Shown here piece by piece: positions 17,389-26,436 of a DNA stretch of 64,000 nt. The DNA lies in the NCBI RefSeq assembly GCF_002831585.1, contig NZ_CP025113.1:930001-994000 (forward strand). Direction: 5' to 3'. The notes beneath the pieces were generated by a model. The model was not told the DNA's origin, did no database searches, and saw only the letters and a list, made by a program, of their open reading frames with translations. The stretch is from Bradyrhizobium sp. SK17 (GTDB lineage Bacteria > Pseudomonadota > Alphaproteobacteria > Rhizobiales > Xanthobacteraceae). Each line of letters starts with the position of its first letter. Within the stretch, counting starts at the first letter, position 1. The translations under genes and the position numbers were made by a program.

Positions 17389-18263
17389 ATGATCAACTGG
17401 CCGAATTTCGTCTCGCAGCTATTCAACGGGCTTGCGCTCGGCGCGCTGCTCGCACTGATCAGCTCCGGACTGACAATCATCTACGGCACGCTCGGGTGCT
17501 CAACCTCGCCCACGGCGCCATGTTCATGATCGGCGGTTACGCCGGATACGTGACCTATTCCTACACCGGCTCGTTCATCCTCGCCGTCATCGCCGGATCG
17601 CTGTTCGTGATGGCGCTCGGCGTCGCGATGGAGCGGATCATCATCCGCCATTTCTATCATCGCCCGCACGAGGACCAGCTGCTGGTGACCTTCGGCCTCG
17701 GCATCTGCTTCGTCGAGATCGTGCGGCTGATCTTCACCAGCCAGTCGCAGGTGGTGCCGCCGCCGGCGATGCTGCAAGGCATCACCTCACTCGGCTTCCT
17801 GTTCTACCCGACCTATCGGCTCGCGGTGGTCGGCATCGTCGCGGTCGCGCTCGGCGGCCTGTTCCTGATCCTGTACCGCACCCGGCTCGGCATGATCGTG
17901 CGCGCCGGCATCGAGGATTCGGTGATGGTCGATTCGCTCGGCATCAACGTCTACCGCGTCTTCATGATCGTGTTCGGCATCGGCGCGATGGCCGCGGGCT
18001 TCGCCGGCATCATCAATGCGCCCGTGGTGTCGCTGACGCCGGGCGTCGGCGACGACATCCTGGTCGAGACCTTCGTGGTGGTGGTGATCGGCGGCGTCGG
18101 CTCGTTTCCCGGCGCGATCCTCGGCGGCCTGATCGCCGGCGAGATCATCAGCATCACCTCGATGTTCAACCCCGGTTACGCCTACGTCATGCTGTTCGCG
18201 GCGATGACGCTCGTGCTCGTGCTCCGACCGCACGGCCTGCTCGGCACGCAGGGCCGCGAATGA
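17389..18263 (+). pseudogene. livH: Branched-chain-type ABC permease, LivH, with a one-base deletion
   Basis: The product is an inner-membrane permease with about eight helices (VLNLAHGAMFMIGGYAGYVTYSYTG, then GVGDDILVETFVVVVIGGVGSFPGAILGG). The true start is ATG 17389 (MINWPNFVSQLFNGLALGALLALISSGL). The reading frame breaks at 17494-17496: ctcgg is followed directly by gtgctcaac, where one more base is needed to give TLG-VLNLAHG. Without it the first frame stops after about 46 codons. Both halves are well conserved, there is no other damage and the operon is otherwise intact, so a sequencing deletion is likely. If the base is restored the protein has 291 residues. Confidence 0.85.
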
Positions 18264-18277
18264 CCACGGATTCCTGA

Positions 18278-20131
18278 ATGCTGAAACAGCGCCCATATTT
18301 GATCGAGTTCCTGACGGCCGCCGGCCTGATTCTCGCGCCCTTCGTGCTGCCATGGCTCGGCTTCGCGCCCAATACGGTGAACCGGATCCTGGTCTGGGGC
18401 CTGTTCGGCCTCGGCTTCGACATCCTGTTCGGCTTCACCGGCCTGCTGTCGTTCGGCCAGTCGGCCTTCTACGGCACCGGCGGCTTCGTCGCCGCCTATC
18501 TCCTGACCCGCGCAGGCTTCCCGAACGTGGTGCTCGCGCTCGTCATCGGCATGATCGCGGCGGCCGCCGCCGGCTATCTGATCGGCCTGATCGCGCTGCG
18601 CCGGACCGGCATCTATTTCGCCATGATCACGGTCGCGATCGCCGAGGTGTTCTTCTTCGTCGAGTTCAATCCGCTGTCGGACTTCACCGGCGGCGAGAAC
18701 GGGCTGCCGGGCGTGCCGACCCCGAGCTTCAATCTCGGCTTCACCACGCTGCACTTCACCACCGGCTGGTCGCTCTATCAGTTCCTGGCGCTGTGCTATT
18801 TCATCGGTGTCGTGATCGCGCTGCGCATCGTGCGCTCGCCGGTCGGCGCGGTGTTCAGCGCGATCAGGGACAATCCGCTGCGGGCGACCGCGGTCGGGCA
18901 CAACATCCACGGCTACAAGCTGACCGCCTTCGTGATCGCCGCCGCCTATGCCGGCTTTGCCGGCGGGCTCCTGGGCGTGCTACAGGCTTTCATGCCGCCC
19001 GACGCCTTCACCTTCGACACCTCGGGGCAGCTCGTGATGCAGACCGCGATCGGCGGCCGCGGCACGCTGTTCGGGCCGCTGGTCGGCGCCGCGGTCTGGC
19101 TGTCATTGCAGGACTTCCTCCAGGCGGCGCTCGGGCTCGGCGCGGCCTGGAAGCTGGTGCTCGGCATCGTGTTCGTGCTGCTGGTCTGCTTCCTGCGCCG
19201 CGGCATCATCGGCGGCCTCGCCGATCTCTATCGCCTGCTGACCGGACAGCGCCGCGCCCGCGAGCCGGACGAGAGCGAGCCGGAGGTCGCGGCCGTCGCA
19301 AGCGAACCGCACGCCGCGGCGGCGGCAATGCCCGCATCGCCACCTCGTGCCCAGGGCAACCCGTCCGGCCCGATCCTTCAGGCCAGGGGCCTGACCAAGC
19401 GCTATGGCGGCCTGCTCGCCAACAGCGACATCGACTTCACGGTCAATCACGGCGAGCTGCGCGGCATCATCGGCCCGAACGGCGCCGGCAAGTCGACCTT
19501 CTTCAAGATGCTGACCTGCGAGGTGCATCCGACCTCGGGCACCATCATGTTCGAGGGCCGCGACATCACCGGCATGAACGTCACCGACGTCTGCCAGCTC
19601 GGCCTGACCAAGAGCTACCAGGTCAACCAGCTGTTCGCCGGGCTCACCGTGCGCGAGAATTTGGTGATCGCGGCGCTGTCCGGGCTGCGCGGCAAGTTCA
19701 AGCTCGACCTGTTCCGCAGCATCGACAGCATCCCCGGCCTGTCCGAGCGCGTGCAGCAGACGCTTGAGCTGGTCAACCTGACCAAGCGGCCCGATACGCC
19801 GGTCTCCGAGCTCGCCTATGGCGAGAAGCGCCGGCTGGAGATCGGGCTGGCGCTGGCGACATCGCCGAGCCTGCTGCTGCTCGACGAGCCGCTGGCCGGC
19901 ATGAGCCCGCGCGAACGCGTCGAGACCGTGAAGCTGCTGAAGTCGATCAGCCAGGGCCGCACCATGATCATCATCGATCACGACATGGATGCGCTGTTCG
20001 AGCTCGCCGAGCGCGTCACCGTGCTACAGGAAGGCCGCGTGCTGGTCGAGGGAACGCCGGAGGAGATCAAGAACAACGCGACCGTCCAGGAGGCCTATCT
20101 CGGCGGCGTGCATGGAGTGCTCGCCGCATGA
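18278..20131 (+). CDS. Fused LivM-type permease and LivG-type ATPase of ABC importer
   Basis: A 617-residue fusion. Residues 1-325 are a LivM-type permease with about ten helices (GLLSFGQSAFYGTGGFVAAYL, then AIRDNPLRATAVGHN, the permease-ATPase coupling motif). An Ala/Pro-rich linker (about 330-362) joins it to a LivG-type ATPase: Walker A GPNGAGKS at 399-406, the LivG-style signature ELAYGEKRRLEIGLAL, Walker B LLLLDEP and the H-loop IDHDMDALFEL. In most genomes these are separate livM and livG genes. It ends four bases inside livF (ATGA), so translation is coupled. The natural fusion fixes one permease subunit to one ATPase. Confidence 0.9.
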   Translation: MLKQRPYLIEFLTAAGLILAPFVLPWLGFAPNTVNRILVWGLFGLGFDILFGFTGLLSFGQSAFYGTGGFVAAYLLTRAGFPNVVLALVIGMIAAAAAGYLIGLIALRRTGIYFAMITVAIAEVFFFVEFNPLSDFTGGENGLPGVPTPSFNLGFTTLHFTTGWSLYQFLALCYFIGVVIALRIVRSPVGAVFSAIRDNPLRATAVGHNIHGYKLTAFVIAAAYAGFAGGLLGVLQAFMPPDAFTFDTSGQLVMQTAIGGRGTLFGPLVGAAVWLSLQDFLQAALGLGAAWKLVLGIVFVLLVCFLRRGIIGGLADLYRLLTGQRRAREPDESEPEVAAVASEPHAAAAAMPASPPRAQGNPSGPILQARGLTKRYGGLLANSDIDFTVNHGELRGIIGPNGAGKSTFFKMLTCEVHPTSGTIMFEGRDITGMNVTDVCQLGLTKSYQVNQLFAGLTVRENLVIAALSGLRGKFKLDLFRSIDSIPGLSERVQQTLELVNLTKRPDTPVSELAYGEKRRLEIGLALATSPSLLLLDEPLAGMSPRERVETVKLLKSISQGRTMIIIDHDMDALFELAERVTVLQEGRVLVEGTPEEIKNNATVQEAYLGGVHGVLAA

Positions 20132-20826
20132 GCCTGCTCGAGGTCAACGGACTGAACAGCTATTACGGGGATTCCCACATCCTGTTCGACGTCTCGTTGC
20201 GCGTCGAGCGCAACGAGGTGGTGGCGCTGCTCGGCCGCAACGGCGCCGGCAAGAGCACGACGCTGAAGAGCCTGATGGGCGTGGTGACGCCGCGCCGCGG
20301 CTCGGTGATGTTCGACGGCGTCGATATCGCCGGCAAGAAAAGCCACAAGATCGCACAGGCCGGCATGCAGCTGGTGCATGAGGAGCGCCGCATCTTCGGC
20401 AGCCTGAGCGTCGAGGAAAACCTGGTGATCGCCGGACTGACCGCCTCGCAGCGCTGGCCGCTGGAGCGCATCTACGAGATGTTCCCGCGGCTTCGGGAAC
20501 GGCGCAGCAACCGCGGCACGGATCTGTCCGGCGGCGAGCAGCAGATGCTGGCGATCGCGCGCGCGCTGGTGCGCGATCCCAAGATCATCCTGCTCGACGA
20601 GCCGTTCGAGGGGCTGGCGCCGGTGATCGTGCGCGACCTGATGAAGGCCTGCCGCGACCTGGCCGAGGCCGGGCAGACCATCGTGCTGGTGGAGCAGAAC
20701 CTCGCCGCGACGCTCGCGCTGGCACAGCGCATCTACATCATCAACAATGGACACATCGTCCATGAAGGGCCGGCGCAGGAGATCAAGGCCCAGCCGGACG
20801 TGCTGCAACGCTATCTCGGAGTCTAG
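20128..20826 (+). CDS. livF: ABC transporter ATPase, LivF type
   Basis: A 232-residue ATPase with Walker A GRNGAGKS, signature DLSGGEQQMLAIARAL and Walker B IILLDEPFEGLAP. The spacing and the ending VLQRYLGV are those of LivF, the second ATPase of branched-chain-type importers. It should pair with the ATPase half of the fused protein upstream, giving an asymmetric ATPase dimer beneath the two permeases. It starts four bases before the fusion's stop and is the last gene of the importer operon. It lies 69 bases before prmC. Confidence 0.92.
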   Translation: MSLLEVNGLNSYYGDSHILFDVSLRVERNEVVALLGRNGAGKSTTLKSLMGVVTPRRGSVMFDGVDIAGKKSHKIAQAGMQLVHEERRIFGSLSVEENLVIAGLTASQRWPLERIYEMFPRLRERRSNRGTDLSGGEQQMLAIARALVRDPKIILLDEPFEGLAPVIVRDLMKACRDLAEAGQTIVLVEQNLAATLALAQRIYIINNGHIVHEGPAQEIKAQPDVLQRYLGV

Positions 20827-20895
20827 CGTGCTGCTGCGGCGGCAACAGGCGCAAGCGATATCGACGCCGGATCGACCTTCGGCTAACAACGCGCG

Positions 20896-21786
20896 ATGAG
20901 CGCATCAGCCGAACAGGGCAACCAGACCGTAGAGAGCGCCCGGCGCACCCTCGCCGCGCGCCTCAAGGCGGCCGGCAACGACGCCGCCGAGCTCGATGCG
21001 CGGCTGCTGACCGGCGCCGCGACGGGGCTCGATCTGACCGGCATGGTCACCGGCGCCAAACGCTTGCTGACGCCGGATGAATCAACTTGCCTCGATGACT
21101 TCGCGCGGCGCCGCCTCGCCGGCGAACCGGTGGCGCGCATCGTCGGCGTCAAGGAGTTCTGGGGGCTGCCGCTGCATCTCTCGGCCGCGACGCTGGTGCC
21201 GCGTCCCGATACCGAGACCGTGGTGGAGCGCGCGCTCGAGCTGCTGCGGGCCGACAATGCGACCGAGCGCGCGTTGCGGATCGCCGATCTCGGCACCGGC
21301 TCCGGCGCGATCCTGCTGGCGCTGCTCTCGGAACTGCCCAACGCGCATGGCTTCGCCACCGACATCTCGGGGGAGGCGCTGCGGACGGCGAGCCGCAACG
21401 CCGCCGAGCTCGGACTTGCGGGTCGCACGACCTGGATCGAGTGCGACTATGGCAGCGGGCTGAGCGGCGCGTTCGACCTGATCGTGTCCAACCCGCCCTA
21501 CATCACCACCGCCGACATCGCAGGTCTCGACATCGAGGTGCGCGAGCATGATCCGCGCGCGGCGCTCGATGGCGGCGCCGACGGGCTCGACGCCTACCGC
21601 GCGCTGATTTCGCAATCTGCGGGTCTTTTGACACCACATGGATTTCTGGTTGTGGAAATCGGGCAGGGCCAGGCGGGCGACGTTGAAGCCCTGATGACGG
21701 CCTCCGGGTTATCCCCAACGGGGCCGCCCAAGGCCGATCTCGGGGGCGTCCCGAGGGCCGTTTCGGGGCGCCGGCTGCCCAGATAA
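20896..21786 (+). CDS. prmC: Release factor glutamine N5-methyltransferase
   Basis: A 296-residue PrmC. The N-terminal helical domain (AARLKAAGNDAAELDARLL) is followed by the SAM-binding domain with IADLGTGSGAILLALL and the catalytic NPPY at residues 199-202 (LIVSNPPYI). It methylates the glutamine of the GGQ motif in RF1 and RF2. It is usually directly downstream of prfA; here an importer operon and two regulators intervene. It may now depend on the importer promoter or on its own in the short gap before it. Confidence 0.94.
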   Translation: MSASAEQGNQTVESARRTLAARLKAAGNDAAELDARLLTGAATGLDLTGMVTGAKRLLTPDESTCLDDFARRRLAGEPVARIVGVKEFWGLPLHLSAATLVPRPDTETVVERALELLRADNATERALRIADLGTGSGAILLALLSELPNAHGFATDISGEALRTASRNAAELGLAGRTTWIECDYGSGLSGAFDLIVSNPPYITTADIAGLDIEVREHDPRAALDGGADGLDAYRALISQSAGLLTPHGFLVVEIGQGQAGDVEALMTASGLSPTGPPKADLGGVPRAVSGRRLPR

Positions 21787-22237
21787 AGTCCTATTGGAAC
21801 GCAAAAAAACCTCTTGGAATATCCCCGGGGAACGACTACGTTCCGGCCACAACATCGGTGCTGGCCCCGTAACCGTTACGGGTGATGACCAGGGTTCAGC
21901 AGAGCCCGCCGATCGAAAGGTTCCAGGAACGCAGGTCTCATTGAGCGCAATAGCCGAAGCTGTGCCGCTCTGACTGCCAAGCGAACGAAAGCCTGTTATT
22001 GCGCTTGAACACTTACGCACGAGAACTGGGCCTGTCTCGACGGGCAGAATGATTTAGTCGCTGGCGTGTTTGGCCGGCGCTTGGGGAACGCGTCTTTGCT
22101 GAACGCGACTTTACTGAACGAGATGGCCGGCGACATCGAAGCCACTTCAAACGGTGTTGTGATTCCGTGCGCCCCGGGCGCGCGCCGAATCGAACGGTGG
22201 ACTGCAATAACTTCAGGGCTGGAATAAAAGGCGACAG
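21787..22237. promoter_or_regulatory. Long structured leader upstream of the DUF4167 gene
   Basis: No coding frame is convincing in this 451-base gap. It carries several inverted repeats: cccgtaac-c-gttacggg at 21866-21882 (perfect, eight bases each side), agcgcaata at 21944-21952 with tattgcgct at 21997-22005 (perfect, nine bases each side), and gcctgt/acgggc at 22030-22045 around the loop ctcg. These fit a structured 5' untranslated region or a small RNA, but I cannot assign it to a known family. A ribosome site before the ATG at 22238 is weak (aaaaggcgacag). Confidence 0.45.
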
Positions 22238-23008
22238 ATGAGAAACGGTCAGAACAACAAGCGGATGCGCAACCGGAATAACAACAACAATAATAACAAC
22301 AACAATAACCGGCGCGGCCAGAATCCCCTGACGAGGGTCTACGAATCGAACGGCCCCGACATCAAGATCCGCGGCACGGCCTCCCATGTGGCCGAGAAAT
22401 ACGTCCAGCTCGCGCGCGATGCACGCTCCTCCGGCGATCCGGTGGCAGCCGAGAACTACTACCAGCACGCCGAGCACTACTACCGGATCATCGCCGCGGC
22501 GCAGGAGCAGTTCCGGCAGAATCAGCAGCAGCCGCGCCCCGACGCCGAGCCGGTCGCGACCGACGACAATGACGACGACAGCGACGGCTATTCGAGCTTC
22601 GGCCAGGAGCCGGGCTTCGTGCCGCAACAGCAGCAGCCTTTCGTCCGCGAGAACGGCCAGCAGCCCTATCAGCGCGATCAGCAGCAGCCGCGCGAGCATC
22701 GCGAGCGTGACCAGCAGCCGCGTGAGCACCGCGAACGTGAGCATCGTCCGCAGCCGCAATATCAGCCGCAACCGCAGAGCCAGCCGCAGCCCGCGATGGC
22801 CGATGCCGGTGGCGTCGATCGTCTGCCCTCCTTCATCACCGGTGGCGCGCAGCCGCAGGTCAACGGATCGTATGAAGGCAATGGCGGCGGAGAGCGCAGC
22901 GAGCGGAGCGAGCGCTTCCCGCGGCGGCGCCGCCGTCCGGCGGGCCCGCGTCCCGACATGGCCGCGCAGCCCGCGCCGAGCGACGACTTCAATCCCGGCA
23001 ACGAGTAA
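22238..23008 (+). CDS. DUF4167 domain protein, Asn/Gln-rich
   Basis: A 256-residue cytoplasmic protein. After MRNGQNNKRMR comes a run of eleven asparagines (residues 14-24) encoded by mixed AAC/AAT codons. The conserved DUF4167 core follows: RVYESNGPDIKIRGTASHVAEKY and AENYYQHAEHYYRIIA, at about residues 30-90. The rest is low complexity, rich in Gln, Pro, Arg and Glu with QQPREHRERD repeats, and is probably disordered. DUF4167 is typical of Rhizobiales and lies next to prmC in many of them. Its function is unknown; the basic, disordered tail suggests RNA or protein binding. Confidence 0.88.
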   Translation: MRNGQNNKRMRNRNNNNNNNNNNNRRGQNPLTRVYESNGPDIKIRGTASHVAEKYVQLARDARSSGDPVAAENYYQHAEHYYRIIAAAQEQFRQNQQQPRPDAEPVATDDNDDDSDGYSSFGQEPGFVPQQQQPFVRENGQQPYQRDQQQPREHRERDQQPREHREREHRPQPQYQPQPQSQPQPAMADAGGVDRLPSFITGGAQPQVNGSYEGNGGGERSERSERFPRRRRRPAGPRPDMAAQPAPSDDFNPGNE

Positions 23009-23021
23009 CGCACACAAATTT

Positions 23022-23105
23022 GTCATGCCCGGGCTTGTCCCGGGCATCCACGTCTTGGCTTCCAGGTAACGGAAGACATGGATGGCCGGGACAAGCCCGG
23101 CCATG
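23022..23105. repeat. Palindromic intergenic repeat, family C
   Basis: The left arm gtcatgcccgggcttgtccc and the right arm gggacaagcccggccatgac are reverse complements apart from one or two positions. The left arm also folds on itself (cccgggcttgtcccggg). It lies between the stops of the convergent DUF4167 and methyltransferase genes and could work as a transcription stop for either. Confidence 0.8.
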
Positions 23106-23151
23106 ACGGTGTGGATAGATCAGCCTATTCATTCCACGACTTCGGGGCGGA

Positions 23152-23903
23152 CTACGACTCGGAGTGACTGGATTTACGCGTCGCAGTCGATGACGGCACC
23201 AGCACCGGCTGCAATGACGGGATCAGCCGCGTGCGCTCGCGGCGCGCCGGGATCGCGCGATAGACCTGCTTGCTCGCTTCCACGATATGCACGCCGGCAA
23301 ACGGCATCGACAGCGCCGCCCCGACCCGCTCCCACGCCATCGCCGAACGCAGGAACCAGCTGCCCTGGACCGGCGGCATGAACAACGCCTCGCCCCATGA
23401 CGACGGCGTGAACCAGGTCTGCCGCAACAGCTGCGTGATCTGGGCCCGCGAATAGGGCCGGCCGTGGCCGAACGGCGTCGCATCGGTGCGGGTCCAGACC
23501 CCGCGGCGATTCGGAATGATCGCGATCAGCCGCCCGAAGGCGACAGCACCCGCCACACCTCACGCAGCAACCGTTCCGGGTCGTCGGACATCTCCAGCGC
23601 ATGCACCAGCAACACGCGGTCGACCGCGGCATCGGGCAACGGCATCGAGAATTCGTCGACCAGGGTCGCCAGCGCCGGCCGGCCGGTCGGCCATTTCAGC
23701 ACGCCCTGGGCTGCCGGCATGAAGGCGATGCAGCGCTCGCAGGACTCACGGAACAATCCGAGATAGGGCGTCGGATAGCCGAGGCCAAGCACGCGCTGGC
23801 CTTCCGCATCGGGCCAGCGCGCCCGGATGCCACGGTTGATCAGCTGCCGCGCCACGATGCCGAGGCGCTGCGAATAGAAGTCGCGGAGGTCGATGACGTC
23901 CAT
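23152..23903 (-). pseudogene. SAM-dependent methyltransferase with a one-base deletion
   Basis: The gene starts at ATG 23903 (MDVIDLRDFYSQRLGIVARQ) and encodes a type 11 methyltransferase whose central motif LLVHALEMSDDPERLLREVWRVLSPSG is intact. At about 23535 the frame is lost: the codons for SPSG should run into RLIAIIPNRRGVWTRTD, but one base is missing, giving a stop two codons later. The second part (IPNRRGVW, FGHGRPYSRAQI) is fully conserved to a normal end at 23152. The restored protein has 250 residues. It is divergent from gloB, which is often its neighbour in Rhizobiales. A sequencing error is the simplest explanation. Confidence 0.83.
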
Positions 23904-24005
23904 GCTCGCCAGCCTACCATGCCCCCCGGTGCCGGGGTGCGCCGAAAATTGCGTTGCCGCCGGAGCGTTAACGCCATATTTCACCCCTATATAGGGCGCG
24001 TTAGA

Positions 24006-24053
24006 AGCACGATCCCAAAAGGTGGATACCGGCTTTTCGAAAGCATCATGCTC
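24006..24053. repeat. Short imperfect palindrome of the agcatgatcc/gatcatgct type (family I), copy 1
   Basis: The arms agcacgatcccaaaag and cttttcgaaagcatcatgct pair imperfectly around gtggataccgg. A related element lies at 27261-27330. It sits between the divergent methyltransferase and gloB starts, close to where promoters are expected. Confidence 0.55.
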
Positions 24054-24087
24054 TGAAGTGCCCGCCCCGTTTGTTCGTGGAGATATC

Positions 24088-24855
24088 ATGGCCGCCGAAA
24101 TTCGTACCTTCACCTGCCTCACCGACAATTTCGGGTACCTGATCCACGATCCCGCCACCAAGGCGACGGCATCGATCGATGCGCCGGAGGCGGCCCCGAT
24201 CATCAAGGCACTGGAGCGCGAAGGCTGGACGTTGACCGACATCCTGATCACCCATCACCATGGCGACCATGTCGGCGGCGTCGCCGAGCTGAAGCAGAAA
24301 TATGGCTGCCGTGTCGTCGCCCCGCACGACAAGTCGGCCAAGATCGCCAATGTCGACCTGCGCGCCGCCAATGCCGACGTCATCAAGGTCGGCAGCCTGC
24401 TGGCCCGGGTGGTCGAGACCCCCGGCCATACGCTCGACCATATCTCCTATGTGTTCGACGGCGAGAAGGCGGTGTTCGCCGCCGACACGCTGTTCTCGAT
24501 CGGATGCGGGCGGGTGTTCGAAGGCACCTATCCGATGATGTGGGATTCGCTGTTGAAGCTGCGCTCGCTGCCGGACGATTTTCGCCTGTATTGCGGCCAT
24601 GAATACACCGCCTCGAATGTGAAGTTCGCACTCACCGTCGAGCCCGACAATGCCGCCCTGCAAGCGCGCGCCGAGGAAGTCACCCGGCTGCGGGCCGAGA
24701 ACAAGCCGACGATTCCCGTGCTGCTCGGCGACGAGAAGAAGGCCAACGTGTTCCTGCGCGCCGACGAGCCCGCGGTCGCGGCCAAGCTGCACATGAAGGG
24801 CGCCGATCCGGCGCTGGTGTTCGGCGAACTCCGCGAGCGCAAGAACAAGTCGTGA
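24088..24855 (+). CDS. gloB: Hydroxyacylglutathione hydrolase (glyoxalase II)
   Basis: A 255-residue metallo-beta-lactamase-fold enzyme. The metal-binding motif THHHGDH is at residues 55-61 (ligands H56, H58, D60, H61), with ETPGHTLDHISY and YCGHEYT supplying the remaining ligands. It splits S-lactoylglutathione into glutathione and D-lactate, the second step of methylglyoxal removal. I start at ATG 24088 (MAAEIRTFTCLTDNFGYLI), after GTGGAGATAT; the length then equals that of typical GloB. Its stop overlaps the start of the next gene by one base. Confidence 0.94.
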   Translation: MAAEIRTFTCLTDNFGYLIHDPATKATASIDAPEAAPIIKALEREGWTLTDILITHHHGDHVGGVAELKQKYGCRVVAPHDKSAKIANVDLRAANADVIKVGSLLARVVETPGHTLDHISYVFDGEKAVFAADTLFSIGCGRVFEGTYPMMWDSLLKLRSLPDDFRLYCGHEYTASNVKFALTVEPDNAALQARAEEVTRLRAENKPTIPVLLGDEKKANVFLRADEPAVAAKLHMKGADPALVFGELRERKNKS

Positions 24856-25289
24856 TGGCCGACCTCTCGGCTGCCGACATCATCGCGCGGCTCGATCTGA
24901 AGCCGCATCCCGAAGGCGGGCATTATCGCGAGACGTTTCGCGACGAGCGCACTGACGCCGCCGGACGCGCGCATTCGACCGCGATCTACTTCCTGCTCGC
25001 GCGCGGCGAGCGCTCGCACTGGCATCGCATCGACGCGGTCGAGATCTGGCACTATCACGCCGGCGCGCCGCTGACCCTGCGGATCGCGCAGGATGGCGGC
25101 CCGCAGCAATCGATCAGGCTCGGGCCAGATGTCGCGCGCGGCGAACAACCGCAGGCGATCGTGCCGGCGGGCGCCTGGCAGGCGGCGGAAAGCGGCGGCG
25201 ACTGGACGCTGGTCGGCTGTACCGTCGCGCCGGGATTCGAGTTCTCGAAGTTCGAGCTGGCGCCGAAGGGCTGGGAGCCGGCTCGCTAG
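24855..25289 (+). CDS. DUF985 cupin protein
   Basis: A 144-residue single-domain cupin (LKPHPEGGHYRETFRD, STAIYFLLARGERSHWHRIDAVEIWHYHAG), the pattern of DUF985. The histidines in HWHRIDAVEIWHYH suit a metal site, but no enzyme activity is established for the family. ATG 24855 overlaps the gloB stop (TGATG), so it is translated with gloB; a GTG one codon earlier is also possible. The link with glyoxalase II suggests a part in aldehyde or glutathione metabolism, but this is inference. Confidence 0.85.
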   Translation: MADLSAADIIARLDLKPHPEGGHYRETFRDERTDAAGRAHSTAIYFLLARGERSHWHRIDAVEIWHYHAGAPLTLRIAQDGGPQQSIRLGPDVARGEQPQAIVPAGAWQAAESGGDWTLVGCTVAPGFEFSKFELAPKGWEPAR

Positions 25290-25293
25290 CTTC

Positions 25294-25378
25294 GTAGGAT
25301 GGGTAGAGCGCAGCGAAACCCATCTACTTCGGTCCGCATGGCAAAGTGATGGGTTTCGCTGCGCTCTACCCATCCTAC
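25294..25378. repeat. Palindromic intergenic repeat, family F
   Basis: The left arm gtaggatgggtagagcgcag and the right arm gcgctctacccatcctac pair almost perfectly over about 28 bases, with a loop of about 28 bases. It lies between the convergent cupin and transporter genes. Confidence 0.85.
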
Positions 25379-25380
25379 AT

Positions 25381-26253
25381 CTACGTTCTTTTCCTCAACA
25401 CCATATCCTTCGCCGCGATCAGCCCGCCGCCGGCGATCAGGATCGCGGCGATCGCGATGTTGGCACTCGGCCTGGCAAAGCCCGCAAGAATCAGGAACGC
25501 GGTCGAGAGCAGCGGCGTGGCATAGGACGCGGCGCCGAGCACGCGGATGTCGCCGCGCTTCATGCCGATGTCCCAGGCAAAGAACGCCGCGCCCACCGGA
25601 CCGATGCCGAGCGCGATGACCGCAAGCCATTGCAGCAATGTTGTTGGCCACACCGTGGTCTCCACCATCATGTGCACGGCCGCCGCGAGCACCGCGGTCG
25701 CAAGACAGAAGCCCGCCACCGCATCGGTCGGCACCGCCTTGAGCCGGCGCGACATCACCGAATAGGCAGCCCACACGAAGGCCGCGACAAAGGCCGCGGC
25801 GAAGCCTGGAATCTGCTCTTTGGTGAAAGCGCCGGTGTTGCCGGCGAACAGCAACACGGTGCCGGCAAGGCCAAGCAACGCGCCGACGATGTGGTGGATC
25901 GCAAGCCGCTCGCCCGGCAACAGCGAGGAAAACAACACGATCAGGAGCGGCCAGAGATAATTGAGCAGGCCCGCCTCGGCCGGCGGCGCGAAGCGCAGCG
26001 CCAGGAAATACAGCGCGTGATAGCCGAACAGGCCGCCGACGCCGACCACCCAGGCCACCAGCGGCTGCTTCAAGGCGCCGAACGCTGTGGGACGGAACAG
26101 GAAGCTCGCGAACGCGACCGCGGCACCGATCGCAAACGTCATCGCGGCGAGCTGGAATGCCGGGATGGTCCCGGTCGCGACCGTCATGACCGACAGCAGC
26201 GACCACATCAGGATCGCGGTCAGTCCGACAAGGGTGGCAGTCCGGGTCGTCAT
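25381..26253 (-). CDS. DMT family transporter, YddG-like
   Basis: A 290-residue protein with ten hydrophobic helices. The start MTTRTATLVGLTAILMWSLLSVMTVATGTIPAFQL resembles the YddG branch of EamA transporters, which export aromatic amino acids. The family pattern PPAEAGLLNYLWPLLIVLFSSLLPGERL closes the first half. I prefer ATG 26253; the frame also has a GTG two codons upstream. No biosynthetic neighbour is present, so the substrate is a guess from family resemblance. Confidence 0.8.
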   Translation of the reverse strand: MTTRTATLVGLTAILMWSLLSVMTVATGTIPAFQLAAMTFAIGAAVAFASFLFRPTAFGALKQPLVAWVVGVGGLFGYHALYFLALRFAPPAEAGLLNYLWPLLIVLFSSLLPGERLAIHHIVGALLGLAGTVLLFAGNTGAFTKEQIPGFAAAFVAAFVWAAYSVMSRRLKAVPTDAVAGFCLATAVLAAAVHMMVETTVWPTTLLQWLAVIALGIGPVGAAFFAWDIGMKRGDIRVLGAASYATPLLSTAFLILAGFARPSANIAIAAILIAGGGLIAAKDMVLRKRT

Positions 26254-26361
26254 TTGCACTCATCCGTAGAGCCGGCTTAGCCGTCCGGAGGACGGCGTCG
26301 CTTCCGCTCGCCTATGTCACGGCCGGCCCTCTCTTTGCTTTGCGCCGGGCGGTTGTAAAGA

Positions 26362-26389
26362 CGAAAATGCCCGGCACAAGGCCGGGCAT
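26362..26389 (-). terminator. Rho-independent terminator after phbB
   Basis: On the minus strand a nine-base stem (atgcccggc/gccgggcat) with a five-base loop is followed by four T residues. It lies 48 bases after the phbB stop. A nearly identical hairpin follows phaA. Confidence 0.75.
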
Positions 26390-26436
26390 CACGACTGCAT
26401 CGATAGTGTGCCTGCGACGCGACGACGCTGGTCGCG

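Noticed and set aside
17490..17500. Programmed frameshift in livH
   Set aside because: No slippery heptamer or downstream structure is visible, and five other genes show the same kind of single-base loss.
22268..22309. AAC/AAT repeat as a possible CRISPR-like or variable-number repeat
   Set aside because: It encodes the asparagine run of the DUF4167 protein in frame, with mixed codons and no spacers.
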